From: an uncultured Desulfobacterales bacterium
GTDB lineage: Bacteria > Desulfobacterota > Desulfobacteria > Desulfobacterales > SpSt-501
Length of the DNA: 64,000 bases
Direction: 5' to 3'
Assembly (NCBI GenBank): GCA_938048455.1
Contig: CALIUY010000016.1
Coordinates: forward strand, 140,796-204,795
Made by a program: the position numbers and the translations under genes. The first letter of the stretch is position 1, and the number at the start of each line of letters is the position of its first letter. A model generated the notes under the pieces. The model did no database searches, was not told where the DNA came from, and worked only from the letters and a program-made list of their open reading frames with translations. Shown one piece after another: positions 26,839-35,827 of this stretch.

Positions 26839-28287
26839 ATGGAAAAGCCAGTGACCAGGTCCTTGCTCTTTTTCTTTCTGAGTGCGGTGCTGCTTGCGGC
26901 ACCGGATCCCGCCCCCTCCCTCGCCGCGGAGAACCTGCGCGAAAGCGCCGTCGTCCGCGCCGTACGCCGCGCCGGCCCCGCCGTCGTCAACCTGAGCACA
27001 GTCTACGAGGTGCGCACCCGGGCCCACCCCTTTTCCGGCTTCGCGAGCCCCTTTTTCGAGGAGTTCTTCCGCGATTTCTTCGATCCCCGCTTCGAGCGGC
27101 GCCGGGAGCACACCAGTTTGGGTTCGGGGGTGATCATCGACGGCGATCGGGGGCTGATCCTCACCAACGCCCACGTCATCCAGCGTTCGGGCACCATCCG
27201 GGCGGTGCTCCAGGACGAACGGGAATTCGAAGCGCGCATCGTGGGGGTCGACCCCGATTCGGACCTGGCGGTTTTGCAGATCTCCTCCTCCGAGAGGCTG
27301 CCCTCCATTCCCATGGGCCGCAGCGACGATCTGTTGATCGGCGAGACGGTGATCGCCATCGGCAATCCTTTCGGTTTCTCGCACACGGTGACGACCGGCG
27401 TGATCAGCGCCCTCAACCGCAGCGTGCGCACCGACGAGCGCGTCTACCAGAATTTCATCCAGACCGACGCCTCGATCAACCCCGGAAACTCGGGCGGGCC
27501 CTTGCTCAACATCGAGGGCGCCCTGATCGGCATCAACACCGCGATCTACGCCAAGGCCCAGGGCATCGGCTTCGCCATCCCCATCGACCGCGCCCGCCGC
27601 ATCGTGGCCGATCTGCTGCGCTACGGCGAGGTCAAGCCGGCCTGGATCGGGCTGCTCGTCGAGGAAATCGACGAGCGCGCCACCGGACCCTTGGGATATC
27701 CCGCCCGCCGGGCGGTCCGGGTGAGCGCCGTCGAGGAGCAGAGCCCGGCCGCGGCCGCCGGCCTGCGGCCGGGCGATATCGTGGCGGCCATCGCCGGAAA
27801 GCGCATCGCCTCGCTGGAGGATTACTATGCCGCCACCCGGCCGGCGACCGCGGGCGAGGTGCTCGAGATTCAGTACTGGCGCCAGGGGGAGATCCGCAGC
27901 CTTCGTTTGCGGACGGTCGAATTCCCGCTCGAACGCGCCGATCATCTCGCCTGGGAGGCGATCGGCGTCCGCGTCGCCGATCTCGACGAGCGCTCCCGAC
28001 GCGCCCACCGCATCGCCGCCCGCGAAGGGGCCCTCATCACCGAGGTCCGGCCGGGGTCGCCGATCGCCCGCGCGGGGGTGCGCGCCGGCGACGTGATCCG
28101 CCAGCTGGACGACAGCGCGATCGCCGGCCGGGAGGATTTCCGCCGCGCCCTCGTGCGGCACCGTGAAAAGGCGACGATCGTGCTGCTCATCCAGCGCGGC
28201 GAGCAGGGCTATTCCCTGACCCTTCCTCTCCGTCCGCCCCGGGAGCAGGCGCGATCCGCTTGCGACTCCCGCGCGAGGTCCGGTTGA
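26839..28287 (+). CDS. degP: HtrA/DegP-type periplasmic serine protease
   Basis: A trypsin-like protease-chaperone for misfolded envelope proteins. It has 482 aa with a signal peptide ending in LLAAPDPAPSLAAEN. The catalytic triad is His112 (LILTNAHVIQ), Asp142 (VDPDSDLAVL) and Ser218 (NPGNSGGPLL). An LA loop rich in Phe (SPFFEEFFRDFFDPRF) is typical of DegP. Two PDZ domains follow, at ~255-345 (AAAAGLRPGDIVAAIAGKRI) and ~380-470 (PIARAGVRAGDVIRQLDDSA). It is divergent from the radical SAM gene across 107 bp. I saw no distinct sigma-E-type promoter. Confidence 0.94.
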   Translation: MEKPVTRSLLFFFLSAVLLAAPDPAPSLAAENLRESAVVRAVRRAGPAVVNLSTVYEVRTRAHPFSGFASPFFEEFFRDFFDPRFERRREHTSLGSGVIIDGDRGLILTNAHVIQRSGTIRAVLQDEREFEARIVGVDPDSDLAVLQISSSERLPSIPMGRSDDLLIGETVIAIGNPFGFSHTVTTGVISALNRSVRTDERVYQNFIQTDASINPGNSGGPLLNIEGALIGINTAIYAKAQGIGFAIPIDRARRIVADLLRYGEVKPAWIGLLVEEIDERATGPLGYPARRAVRVSAVEEQSPAAAAGLRPGDIVAAIAGKRIASLEDYYAATRPATAGEVLEIQYWRQGEIRSLRLRTVEFPLERADHLAWEAIGVRVADLDERSRRAHRIAAREGALITEVRPGSPIARAGVRAGDVIRQLDDSAIAGREDFRRALVRHREKATIVLLIQRGEQGYSLTLPLRPPREQARSACDSRARSG

Positions 28288-28312
28288 CAAAGCCGCGGCG
28301 GCCCTGTACCAA
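28284..28312 (+). promoter_or_regulatory. Possible promoter of the saccharopine-dehydrogenase-like/ABC operon
   Basis: TTGACA at 28284-28289 overlaps the degP stop and is followed after 17 bp by TACCAA (28307-28312), a poor -10. The gene starts at 28360 behind AGAGGAG. Weak evidence, listed because this is the only candidate between degP and the downstream operon. Confidence 0.27.
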
Positions 28313-28359
28313 GCGGAAATCGTCCTTCCCTGTTGCTTTCCCTCAGAGGAGCCGCCCCG

Positions 28360-29526
28360 ATGAAAATCGCCGTCCTCGGCGCCCTCGGCCTGCAGGGCCG
28401 CGCGGCCCTCCGCGATCTCGCCGCCAGCCCCCGCGTGAGCGAAATCCTTTGCGCCGATGCCGACCTTTCCGGCTGGGAGTCGCTGCGGACGAAGCTCGAC
28501 GCCTCCCGCATCACCCCCCTGCGCATCGACGCCTCCTCGCGCGACGCTCTCGTCGGGCTGCTCCGCCGGGGGGTGGATGCGGCGATCGATCTTCTGCCGC
28601 TTTCCCTCATGGAAAACGCCTTCGAGGCGGCGATCGAGGCCCGAGTCCCGCTGGTCAGCACGAACTACGGCGCCCCCATCCGCCGCCTCGACGGCCGCGC
28701 CCGGCAAGCCGGCGTCAGCCTGATGCCCGAGTGCGGCCTCGACCCGGGAATCGATCTCGTGCTCTGCGGCGAAGCGGTGCGCCGCTTCGACGACTTGCGC
28801 GAAATCCAGTCCTATTGCGGCGGCATCCCGGAGCCCGCGGCCTGCACCCCCCCGCTCCGCTACAAGATCAGCTGGAATTTCGACATGGTGCTCCGCACGC
28901 AGAAGCGCCGTTCGGTCTTTCTCGTAAACGGCGAGCGGATCGAGGTGCCCGCCGAGCGGCAGCATGAAACCGATCTGATCCATACGGTCGCCTTTCCGGG
29001 GCTGGGGGAACTCGAGGCGGTGCCGAACGGCGATGCCGTCTTCTACGTGGAACTCCTCGGCCTCGGCGGACGGGTGCGCGACGCGGGTCGCTGGGCCCTG
29101 CGCTGGCCCGGCTGGTGCGCTTTCTGGCGTCCGCTCAAACGCCTGGGATTTCTCGCCGAGGAACCGATTCTCGGCCCGGACTGCCGCCTGACGCCCCATG
29201 AGGTGATGGTGCGGCTGCTCGCCCCGCAACTGCAGTATGCCGAGGGCGAAAAAGACCTCGTGGTCATGCTCAACCGCTTCTCGGGCTGGAAGGACGGCCG
29301 CGAGCGCACGCTGACGACGACGCTGCGGATCGAGCGCGATCTGGCTTCCGGTTTCTTCGCCATGAACCTAGGGGTAGGCATCCCGGCGAGCATCGTCGCC
29401 CAGATGCTCGCCGCACGCGAGATCGCCGCCCCCGGGATTCTCAACCCGGCACGCGACGTCCCGTACGCCCCGTTCATGGCCGAACTGGCCGCACGGGGCC
29501 TGGTCGTGAAGGAGTCCTTCAGCTGA
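28360..29526 (+). CDS. Saccharopine dehydrogenase-like NAD(P)-dependent enzyme
   Basis: The start is ATG 28360 behind AGAGGAG, nine codons into the track ORF; 388 aa. The N-terminus MKIAVLGALGLQGRAALRDL is a dinucleotide-binding Rossmann motif. VPLVSTNYGAPIRRLDGRAR and LMPECGLDPGIDLVLCGEAV match the saccharopine dehydrogenase fold, where the conserved C-G-x-D-P-G turn marks the start of the substrate domain. Members act on lysine, ornithine or related amino-acid adducts. It precedes an amino-acid ABC transporter by 35 nt and an ornithine-racemase-like gene lies beyond, so a diamino-acid substrate is a fair guess. Confidence 0.83.
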   Translation: MKIAVLGALGLQGRAALRDLAASPRVSEILCADADLSGWESLRTKLDASRITPLRIDASSRDALVGLLRRGVDAAIDLLPLSLMENAFEAAIEARVPLVSTNYGAPIRRLDGRARQAGVSLMPECGLDPGIDLVLCGEAVRRFDDLREIQSYCGGIPEPAACTPPLRYKISWNFDMVLRTQKRRSVFLVNGERIEVPAERQHETDLIHTVAFPGLGELEAVPNGDAVFYVELLGLGGRVRDAGRWALRWPGWCAFWRPLKRLGFLAEEPILGPDCRLTPHEVMVRLLAPQLQYAEGEKDLVVMLNRFSGWKDGRERTLTTTLRIERDLASGFFAMNLGVGIPASIVAQMLAAREIAAPGILNPARDVPYAPFMAELAARGLVVKESFS

Positions 29527-29561
29527 TTCGTCCCTCGAACCCGGAAAGGAGGAACCCGACG

Positions 29562-30350
29562 ATGAAGCCTTGGAAATGGTTGCCCGTTCTCGTGGCGGCC
29601 GTCGCGCTCACGGCGACGGCCTCGGCCGGAACCCTCGAGGAGATCAGCAAGCGCGGCGAGCTGCGGATCGCCTGCCAGACTCAGGGCCCGCCGTTCAGCT
29701 TCATCGACAAGAACGGCAAGCGGACCGGCAGTTCGGTCGAACTCGCCGAGCTCATGGCCCAGGAAATGGGCGTCAAGGCGAAATTCCTGGACTACGACTG
29801 GGACGGCCTGATCCCGGCGCTTCTTTCCAAGAAGGCCGACATCCTCGCCGCCGACATGACGCCCACTCTGAAGCGGGCCCTCAAGATCGCCTTCACCCGG
29901 CCGTTCATGTACACGGGCAGCGTCGTCTTCGTGAAAGCCGACAGTCCGATCCGCGAAATCGCCGACGCCAAGAAAGCGGGGTTGAAGGCCGCCGTGCTGC
30001 TGGGTTCCACCGGCGAGACCGATGCGAAAAAGCACTTCCCCCAGGCCGAGCTGAAGTCTTACAAGGGCGGAGGTCCGCTCTTGATCGATGCCGTGCTCCA
30101 GGGGCATGCCGATTTCGGCGTGAACGACTCCTCGGCCGTCATCGGCCAGATGGCGAATTTCCCGCCGAACAGCCTCCGCGTTCTTCCCGGAATGGTCTCG
30201 AAGCTGCCCCTCGCTTTCGCCGTGCGCTACGACTCGATGGACCTCCTCGAGTGGCTGAACCTCTTCTTTCTGCACATCGAGCTGGACGGCCGGCTGGAAA
30301 CGAACCTGAATTACTGGGTGAACAGCCTGGACTGGAAGAAAGACCACTGA
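29562..30350 (+). CDS. Polar amino acid ABC transporter, periplasmic binding protein
   Basis: 262 aa, SBP family 3. A signal peptide (WLPVLVAAVALTATASAGTL) precedes the mature start. The family segment RGELRIACQTQGPPFSFIDK and the downstream GKRTGSSVELAELMAQEMGV, DGLIPALLSKKADILAADMT and TRPFMYTGSVVFVKADSP are characteristic. DSSAVIGQMANFPPNSLRVL includes the lobe-2 contact region. A good GGAGG site precedes ATG. Ligand specificity is not readable from sequence. A strong stem-loop separates it from the permease genes, as expected where binding protein is needed in excess. Confidence 0.92.
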   Translation: MKPWKWLPVLVAAVALTATASAGTLEEISKRGELRIACQTQGPPFSFIDKNGKRTGSSVELAELMAQEMGVKAKFLDYDWDGLIPALLSKKADILAADMTPTLKRALKIAFTRPFMYTGSVVFVKADSPIREIADAKKAGLKAAVLLGSTGETDAKKHFPQAELKSYKGGGPLLIDAVLQGHADFGVNDSSAVIGQMANFPPNSLRVLPGMVSKLPLAFAVRYDSMDLLEWLNLFFLHIELDGRLETNLNYWVNSLDWKKDH

Positions 30351-30365
30351 ACCCGCCCCCCCCCC

Positions 30366-30409
30366 GGAACGGCGAGCGGGGTCTCCCCTTCAGGAACCCC
30401 GCCCGTTCC
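30366..30409 (+). promoter_or_regulatory. Stem-loop between binding protein and permease genes
   Basis: GGAACGG...CGGGGT (30366-30382) pairs with ACCCCGCCCGTTCC (30396-30409), a GC-rich hairpin with a small internal asymmetry and a 13-nt loop. No T-run follows, so it is more likely an mRNA-stabilising or attenuating element than a full terminator. A run of ten C lies just upstream (30356-30365). Confidence 0.5.
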
Positions 30410-30450
30410 GCCGCGGCGGGCGGGGTCCGGATCGTCTCCGCAGCACGCCC

Positions 30451-31119
30451 ATGCTGGAAACGTTCAACATCCGCGTCATCCTCGAGTATCTGCCGCTTTA
30501 CGGCAGTTGCCTGCTGGCGACGCTGTGGCTTTCAGGGGCGGGGCTCGCCGGTTCGCTCGGGGTCGGCTGCGTGGCCTGTGCGCTGCGCACGAGCCGTTTC
30601 CGGATGCTTTCGCTTCCGGCGGCGGCCTACATCGAAAGCATCCGTTCGACCCCCCTGCTCGCCCAGCTCTACTTTCTCTATTTCGGGCTGCCCTCGCTCG
30701 GCGTTCCCGTGAGCGAGACCACGGTCGGGATTCTCGCGCTTACGCTGAACAGCGGGGCCTACATGGCGGAGATCATCCGCGGCGGCATTCAGTCGATCGC
30801 CCCCGGCCAGATCGAGGCCGCGATCTCCTCGGGCCTGAGCTATCTGCAGCGCATGCGGGCGGTCGTGCTGCCGCAGGCGATCGGGATCACGCTGCCGCCG
30901 ATGCTCGGCCAGGCGATCGTGCTGGTGAAGGACTCCGCACTTCTTTCGCTGATCTCGCTCATGGAGCTGACCCGCGCGGGACAGATTTTGACCTCGGAGC
31001 GTTTCATGCCGGCCGAGGGCTTTCTCACCTCGGCCGTCTTCTATCTGATGATCTATTCCGCACTCAAAACCCTCACCGTCTGGTCCCGCAAGCGCCTGAT
31101 CTACCTGCACACGGGATAG
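30451..31119 (+). CDS. Polar amino acid ABC transporter permease (HisM/GlnP family), first
   Basis: 222 aa inner-membrane permease with about five helices: LLATLWLSGAGLAGSLGVGC, LLAQLYFLYFGLP, VGILALTLNSGAYMAEIIRG and a C-terminal helix. The EAA loop that docks the ATPase is IEAAISSGLSYLQRMRAVVL followed by PQAIGITLPPM. SIRSTPLLAQLYFLYF is the typical RGTPLLVQL-like family motif. It pairs with the second permease 40 nt downstream to form a heterodimeric channel. Confidence 0.92.
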   Translation: MLETFNIRVILEYLPLYGSCLLATLWLSGAGLAGSLGVGCVACALRTSRFRMLSLPAAAYIESIRSTPLLAQLYFLYFGLPSLGVPVSETTVGILALTLNSGAYMAEIIRGGIQSIAPGQIEAAISSGLSYLQRMRAVVLPQAIGITLPPMLGQAIVLVKDSALLSLISLMELTRAGQILTSERFMPAEGFLTSAVFYLMIYSALKTLTVWSRKRLIYLHTG

Positions 31120-31159
31120 CCGGCGGCCCGGGCCTGCCGCCGCGAAGGACGAGGGTCCG

Positions 31160-31825
31160 ATGTGGGGAGTCTATCTCGAACAGCTGCTGCAGAGTCTGCC
31201 CTTTTTTCTCCAAGGGCTGTGGATGACGATCGCCGTCTCCGGGTTGAGCCTCATGGCGGGAACCGCGGTCGGCTTTCTCTGGGGCATCCTGCGCAGCTCG
31301 CGCCGCCGGGTAGCCAAGGCTCTGATCGGCGCCTGGGTGGACGTGATCCGCGGCACACCGTTTCTGGTCCAGATCTTCGTCCTTTTTTTTATCCTGCCCG
31401 AGTTCGGCGTGCACCTGGAGGCCTTTCCGGCGGCAGTGCTCGCCCTCTCCAACCTGGCAGCCTGTTTCATCTGCGAAATCGTCTCCGCGGGGATCGAGTC
31501 CGTGCCCCACGGCCAGCGGGAGGCGGCCGTCGCCTCGGGGCTGAACGGCTACCAGCAGCTGCGCCACGTCATCCTGCCGCAGGCTCTCCGGGTGATGCTT
31601 CCTCCCCTGGTGGGGCAGTACGTGCTGCTGATCAAGGACTCCTCGGTGGTCTCGGCCATCGGGGTCGTGGACGTGACCCGGGTCGGATGGCTGACGGTGC
31701 AGCGCATTCCACAGGGAATTCTGGTTTTCGGGCTGGTGGGGCTGCTTTACTTCGCGATCTGCTACCCGCTGATCCAGCTTTCCAATGCGCTCGAAAAGCG
31801 CCTGGGGCGCTCCGCGCGGCGTTGA
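31160..31825 (+). CDS. Polar amino acid ABC transporter permease, second
   Basis: 221 aa. It contains the canonical [20 protein letters not shown], the EAA loop [20 protein letters not shown] with [14 protein letters not shown], and [17 protein letters not shown]. Membrane helices are at ~15-40, 55-80, 90-110 and 185-205. ATG 31160 opens with [19 protein letters not shown]. Seven nt separate it from the ATPase start, so permease and ATPase are translationally close. Confidence 0.92.
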   Translation: MWGVYLEQLLQSLPFFLQGLWMTIAVSGLSLMAGTAVGFLWGILRSSRRRVAKALIGAWVDVIRGTPFLVQIFVLFFILPEFGVHLEAFPAAVLALSNLAACFICEIVSAGIESVPHGQREAAVASGLNGYQQLRHVILPQALRVMLPPLVGQYVLLIKDSSVVSAIGVVDVTRVGWLTVQRIPQGILVFGLVGLLYFAICYPLIQLSNALEKRLGRSARR

Positions 31826-31832
31826 GGCGGTC

Positions 31833-32561
<729 letters not shown>

Positions 32562-32587
32562 GTCTTCGGCTGCGGCGTTGCGGCGCT

Positions 32588-33592
32588 CTACACCGGCCGG
32601 AGAAATTCCCAGCGGACGTAGCTCGAGGACGCCAGCCGGGAAAGGGCGGGATAGCCCAACCGGAAGGACAGCCGGTCACCGGGCCGCGCCGGCCCGGGCA
32701 GGCGGACCAGCAGATGATCGCTCGAGGCCTCGCGGACGGCGACCCCGTTTTGCAGGGGAAACAGGAAGCGCGGTTCGACCTCGATCGTTCCCAAAGCCAG
32801 GATCGCTTCCGGAGGGCTGCCGGACTTGACTTCGATCACCTCGGCCTCGAGGCGGAAGGTGTCGCGCTCGTAGCCCGGCAGGGTGACCGGCTCGAGGGAA
32901 GAGGAGAAGCCGAGCAGGATCGCCGTCCCGATGCGCAGGTGGTTGACCCCGGGGTTGGGATGACCGTCCACGGCCAGCAGCTGGAAGACGTTGGAGGCGC
33001 CGCCCGAGACCACGGCGAGCGGCTCATCGCTTTCGGCCGCCACGCGGCGGGCGAGGCCGCAGAGCGTCTCGAGCCCTTCGCGCCGCAGCTCGGGGCTGCT
33101 CGTCATGGGAAAATAGGCCCCCAGCCCCAGGAAACGGATGCCGGAGAGCGAGGCGATGCGGCGCGCCGCCGCCGGTACCCGCTCGGGGGGAAGGCCCTCC
33201 CGCCCCGTGTGCAGGTCGACCATGAGGATCACGCCGTGGGTGCGGCCGCGCATGCGGGCCTCAATCGCGAGCGCCTCGACGACCTCGACCACGGTCTGAA
33301 GGCTCGCATCGGCCAGCTCCACGGTGGGCGCCGCATCCGCCGGGGCCGAGGAACGGATGAGCAGCAGCGGGGCCCGGATGCCGGAGGCGCGGAGCCGCTC
33401 GAGGTGCTCCAAACGCGAGTCGGCCAAGGTCTCAACACCGCCGGCCAGAAGCGCACGGGCGACCTCCGGATGACCGGCCACCCCTTTGGTCACGGCGGCC
33501 ACCGTGCAGCCGGCGCGGCGGGCGAGTTCGACGGTGCGCGAAGCGTTGCGGCTGATGGCTGAAGGATCCACGAACAAACGGACGGAAGACAT
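32588..33592 (-). CDS. Alanine/ornithine racemase-family PLP enzyme
   Basis: 334 aa, fold type III. The N-terminal TIM-barrel pattern is VRLFVDPSAISRNASRTVEL, then TVAAVTKGVAGHPEVARALL, whose Lys (~36) should bind PLP. GGVETLADSRLEHLERLRAS, GVILMVDLHTGREGLPPE and VSGGASNVFQLL match the alanine/ornithine racemase group more than biosynthetic Alr. Next to a transporter and a saccharopine-dehydrogenase-like gene, a role in racemising a basic amino acid is plausible. Its start codon overlaps that of the divergent RluA gene, leaving no space for separate promoters. Confidence 0.8.
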   Translation of the reverse strand: MSSVRLFVDPSAISRNASRTVELARRAGCTVAAVTKGVAGHPEVARALLAGGVETLADSRLEHLERLRASGIRAPLLLIRSSAPADAAPTVELADASLQTVVEVVEALAIEARMRGRTHGVILMVDLHTGREGLPPERVPAAARRIASLSGIRFLGLGAYFPMTSSPELRREGLETLCGLARRVAAESDEPLAVVSGGASNVFQLLAVDGHPNPGVNHLRIGTAILLGFSSSLEPVTLPGYERDTFRLEAEVIEVKSGSPPEAILALGTIEVEPRFLFPLQNGVAVREASSDHLLVRLPGPARPGDRLSFRLGYPALSRLASSSYVRWEFLRPV

Positions 33593-34376
33593 GGGCGGGC
33601 CTTTCCCGGACGGTTCGGATAGCTCCAGTATACCAGAGGAATTGCTGCGGCAACAGTCCGCCGCGGTGGAGGGACCGTTTCACCGCGCGGCGATTCTTTT
33701 CGAAAACCAGGATCTGATCGCGCTCGACAAACCGGAAAAGCTCGCCTCCATCCCCGAGCGCAACCCCCGGAAACCTTCGCTGCTGCAGCTGCTCAACGAA
33801 CGATTCGGCCGCCGCATGTATGTAGTCCACCGGCTGGACAAGGAGGTGAGCGGGGTGATTCTCTTCGCCAAGACTCCGGCCGCGCACCGCCATCTCTGTC
33901 TGCTTTTCGAAAAGCGGCGCGTAGGAAAGACTTACGTCGCGTTGGTCCACGGATGGATGGATGCTTCCCGCGGGACGATCGATCTTCCGCTGCGCCGTTT
34001 CGGATCCGGACGTATGGGGGTGGACGAAGCCGCCGGCAAACCCTGCCGCACCGACTATGCGGTCCGCGGCCGGATCGGCGGTTTCACCGCGCTGGAGGTC
34101 TACCCGCACACCGGGCGCAAGCACCAGATCCGCGCCCATCTTTTCCGCCTGGGGCATCCCGTGGCCGGGGACCGCCTGTACGGCGACCGCGCGGAGCAGG
34201 CGGCCTTTCCCCGACTCATGCTCCATGCCTGGAAAATCGAGTTCGAGAGCCCTTCCGGAGAGCCTCTGCAGATCGAATCCCCGCTGCCGCCTTCCTATAC
34301 GAAAATCCTCTCTTCGCTGCCGCGGCAGGATCCGACGTCGGCCCCGGCTCAAGGGCTTGCGCCTTCCGACCGATAA
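33591..34376 (+). CDS. RluA-family rRNA/tRNA pseudouridine synthase
   Basis: Isomerises specific uridines in RNA. The track ORF extends back into the racemase gene; ATG 33591 gives 261 aa. GTG 33666 is an alternative that would begin just before the domain. ILFENQDLIALDKPEKLASI opens the fold, VVHRLDKEVSGVILFAKTPA carries the catalytic Asp, YVALVHGWMD and VYPHTGRKHQIRAHLFRLGH are the other signatures, and GDRLYGD follows. There is no S4 domain, so it resembles the short RluA/RluC-like enzymes. The target is not assignable. Confidence 0.88.
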   Translation: MGGPFPDGSDSSSIPEELLRQQSAAVEGPFHRAAILFENQDLIALDKPEKLASIPERNPRKPSLLQLLNERFGRRMYVVHRLDKEVSGVILFAKTPAAHRHLCLLFEKRRVGKTYVALVHGWMDASRGTIDLPLRRFGSGRMGVDEAAGKPCRTDYAVRGRIGGFTALEVYPHTGRKHQIRAHLFRLGHPVAGDRLYGDRAEQAAFPRLMLHAWKIEFESPSGEPLQIESPLPPSYTKILSSLPRQDPTSAPAQGLAPSDR

Positions 34377-34416
34377 CCCGGGACAGGAAGCCATCCCGCA
34401 GGAGGACCGAAAGCCG

Positions 34417-34656
34417 GTGAAGTCCCTCGAGCCGCCGGCCCCGGCCGAACGTCGGGTACTCGCCGACCGCCGGAAAACCCGCAGCGCAACACCGACGGTG
34501 CTCGACACCCGCGAGGCCTGCCGCTACTTACGCATCTCGCGGCCCACCTTTCTCAAGCTCGTGGCCGCCGGGCGCATCCGGGCGCGCAAGGTGGGCCGGG
34601 GCTGGCGGGTGCTGCTGAGCGAACTGGAGCGATTCCTGATCGACCCCGAGCGCTGA
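34417..34656 (+). CDS. Small excisionase-type helix-turn-helix protein
   Basis: 79 aa starting at GTG 34417, 10 nt after GGAGGA. The C-terminal ~50 residues VLDTREACRYLRISRPTFLK and LVAAGRIRARKVGRGWRVLL are the excisionase/MerR-like winged HTH domain (helix-turn-helix, then a wing with GWRVL). The first 28 residues are basic and disordered. No integrase or attachment site is near, so a chromosomal regulator is more likely than a phage excisionase. It sits 69 nt before an Fe-S protein gene that it could regulate. Confidence 0.75.
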   Translation: MKSLEPPAPAERRVLADRRKTRSATPTVLDTREACRYLRISRPTFLKLVAAGRIRARKVGRGWRVLLSELERFLIDPER

Positions 34657-34725
34657 TTGCCTCCCTTTACATCCCCCGCAAGCCGTGCGATTTTGAGTGG
34701 AGGATTTCCCCGAAAGGAGTCCCCC

Positions 34726-35802
34726 ATGGACGAGGTGTACCTGCGGCTGCGCGAACACCTGGACCGTCTCCCCGGCGGTTTCCCCCCCACGGCGAGCGGG
34801 GTCGAGCTGCGCATCCTCCGGCGCCTCTTCCGCCCGGAAGAGGCCGAGCTCGCCCTGCATGTGAGCCTGAATCTCGAAACCGCCGAAGAGATCGGCCGGC
34901 GGGCGGGGCTCGACCCGGATGCCGCCGCCGAGCGGCTGCGCGCTCTGGCGCGCAAAGGGTTGATCTTTTCCATCGAGACCCCCGGCCGCCCCGAGGTCTT
35001 CATGGCCGCCCAGTTCGTGATCGGGATCTGGGAATACCACGTGAACGATCTCGACCCCGAACTCATCCGGGACATGGACGAATACATCCCGGTGCTTGCG
35101 CCGTCGGCCTTCGGTGCCCTGCCCCAGCTGCGCACCATTCCCGTCGGCCGCAGCCTCCACCCCGGCCTGGAGGTCATGGCTTACGAACAGGCCGAGGAGC
35201 TCGTCCGCGGGCAGAAGCGCTTTCTCGTCGCCCCCTGTATCTGCCGCCGGGAACACCGGATCAAGGGCGAGGGCTGCGACCGCCTGATGGAGGCCTGCCT
35301 GATTTTCGGCTGGGGGGCGGAGTTCTATGCGCGCAACGGTCTCGGCCGTTTCATCAGCCTGGAGGAGACCCTCGCCATCCTGCGAACGGCCGAAGAGCAG
35401 GGGCTGGTCATCCAACCGAGCAACTGCCGCGAAATCGTGAACATCTGCCTGTGTTGCGGAGACTGCTGTCAGATTCTCAAGCACCTGAAACGCCTGCCGC
35501 AGCCGGGACGGGTGGCCTCCTCGGCCTTTGTCGCCTCGGTGGACGAAAACCGCTGCACGGGTTGCGGCACCTGCGGCGGGCGCTGCCCGATGGAAGCGAT
35601 CGGCCTGCACGAAGAGGCCCTCCGCTTCGATCCCGACCGTTGCATCGGCTGTGGGCTCTGCGTGAGCACCTGCCCCGGGGAGGCGCTGCGCCTGGTGCGC
35701 CGGCCCGCCGCGAGCGTACCTCCCGTACCGAAAGACATGCGCGAGGCGTTTCTTCTGCGCACGAAGATGCGCCTGGCCCGGCGCGGAAATCCACCGCTCT
35801 GA
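34726..35802 (+). CDS. Winged-helix/4Fe-4S ferredoxin-domain protein of unknown function
   Basis: The start is ATG 34726 behind AAAGGAG; 358 aa. Residues ~20-85 look like a winged helix (LNLETAEEIGRRAGLDPDAA, LRALARKGLIFSIE). The middle has CICRREHRIKGEGC (~171) and NICLCCGDCCQILK (~241), extra cysteine groups. The C-terminus carries two ferredoxin-type 4Fe-4S motifs, CTGCGTCGGRCPMEAI (~276) and CIGCGLCVSTCPGEAL (~305). It is cytosolic, with no signal or membrane segment. The combination suggests a redox-sensing or electron-transfer protein of anaerobes; the partner is unknown. Confidence 0.8.
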   Translation: MDEVYLRLREHLDRLPGGFPPTASGVELRILRRLFRPEEAELALHVSLNLETAEEIGRRAGLDPDAAAERLRALARKGLIFSIETPGRPEVFMAAQFVIGIWEYHVNDLDPELIRDMDEYIPVLAPSAFGALPQLRTIPVGRSLHPGLEVMAYEQAEELVRGQKRFLVAPCICRREHRIKGEGCDRLMEACLIFGWGAEFYARNGLGRFISLEETLAILRTAEEQGLVIQPSNCREIVNICLCCGDCCQILKHLKRLPQPGRVASSAFVASVDENRCTGCGTCGGRCPMEAIGLHEEALRFDPDRCIGCGLCVSTCPGEALRLVRRPAASVPPVPKDMREAFLLRTKMRLARRGNPPL

Positions 35803-35804
35803 AA

Positions 35805-35827
35805 CCCCGACCGAGGCTCGGTCAGGG
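35805..35827. terminator. Hairpin between convergent genes, possible bidirectional terminator
   Basis: GACCGAG (35809-35815) and CTCGGTC (35817-35823) form a perfect 7-bp stem, extended by CCC/GGG with one mismatch. It lies just after the Fe-S gene stop and includes the stop of the minus-strand transglutaminase-like gene. T-runs are short on both strands, so termination is only probable. Confidence 0.45.

Noticed and set aside
34417-34656. Excisionase-like gene as a sign of a prophage or integrative element
   Set aside because: No integrase, attachment repeat, tRNA target or phage gene is near; neighbours are ordinary chromosomal genes.
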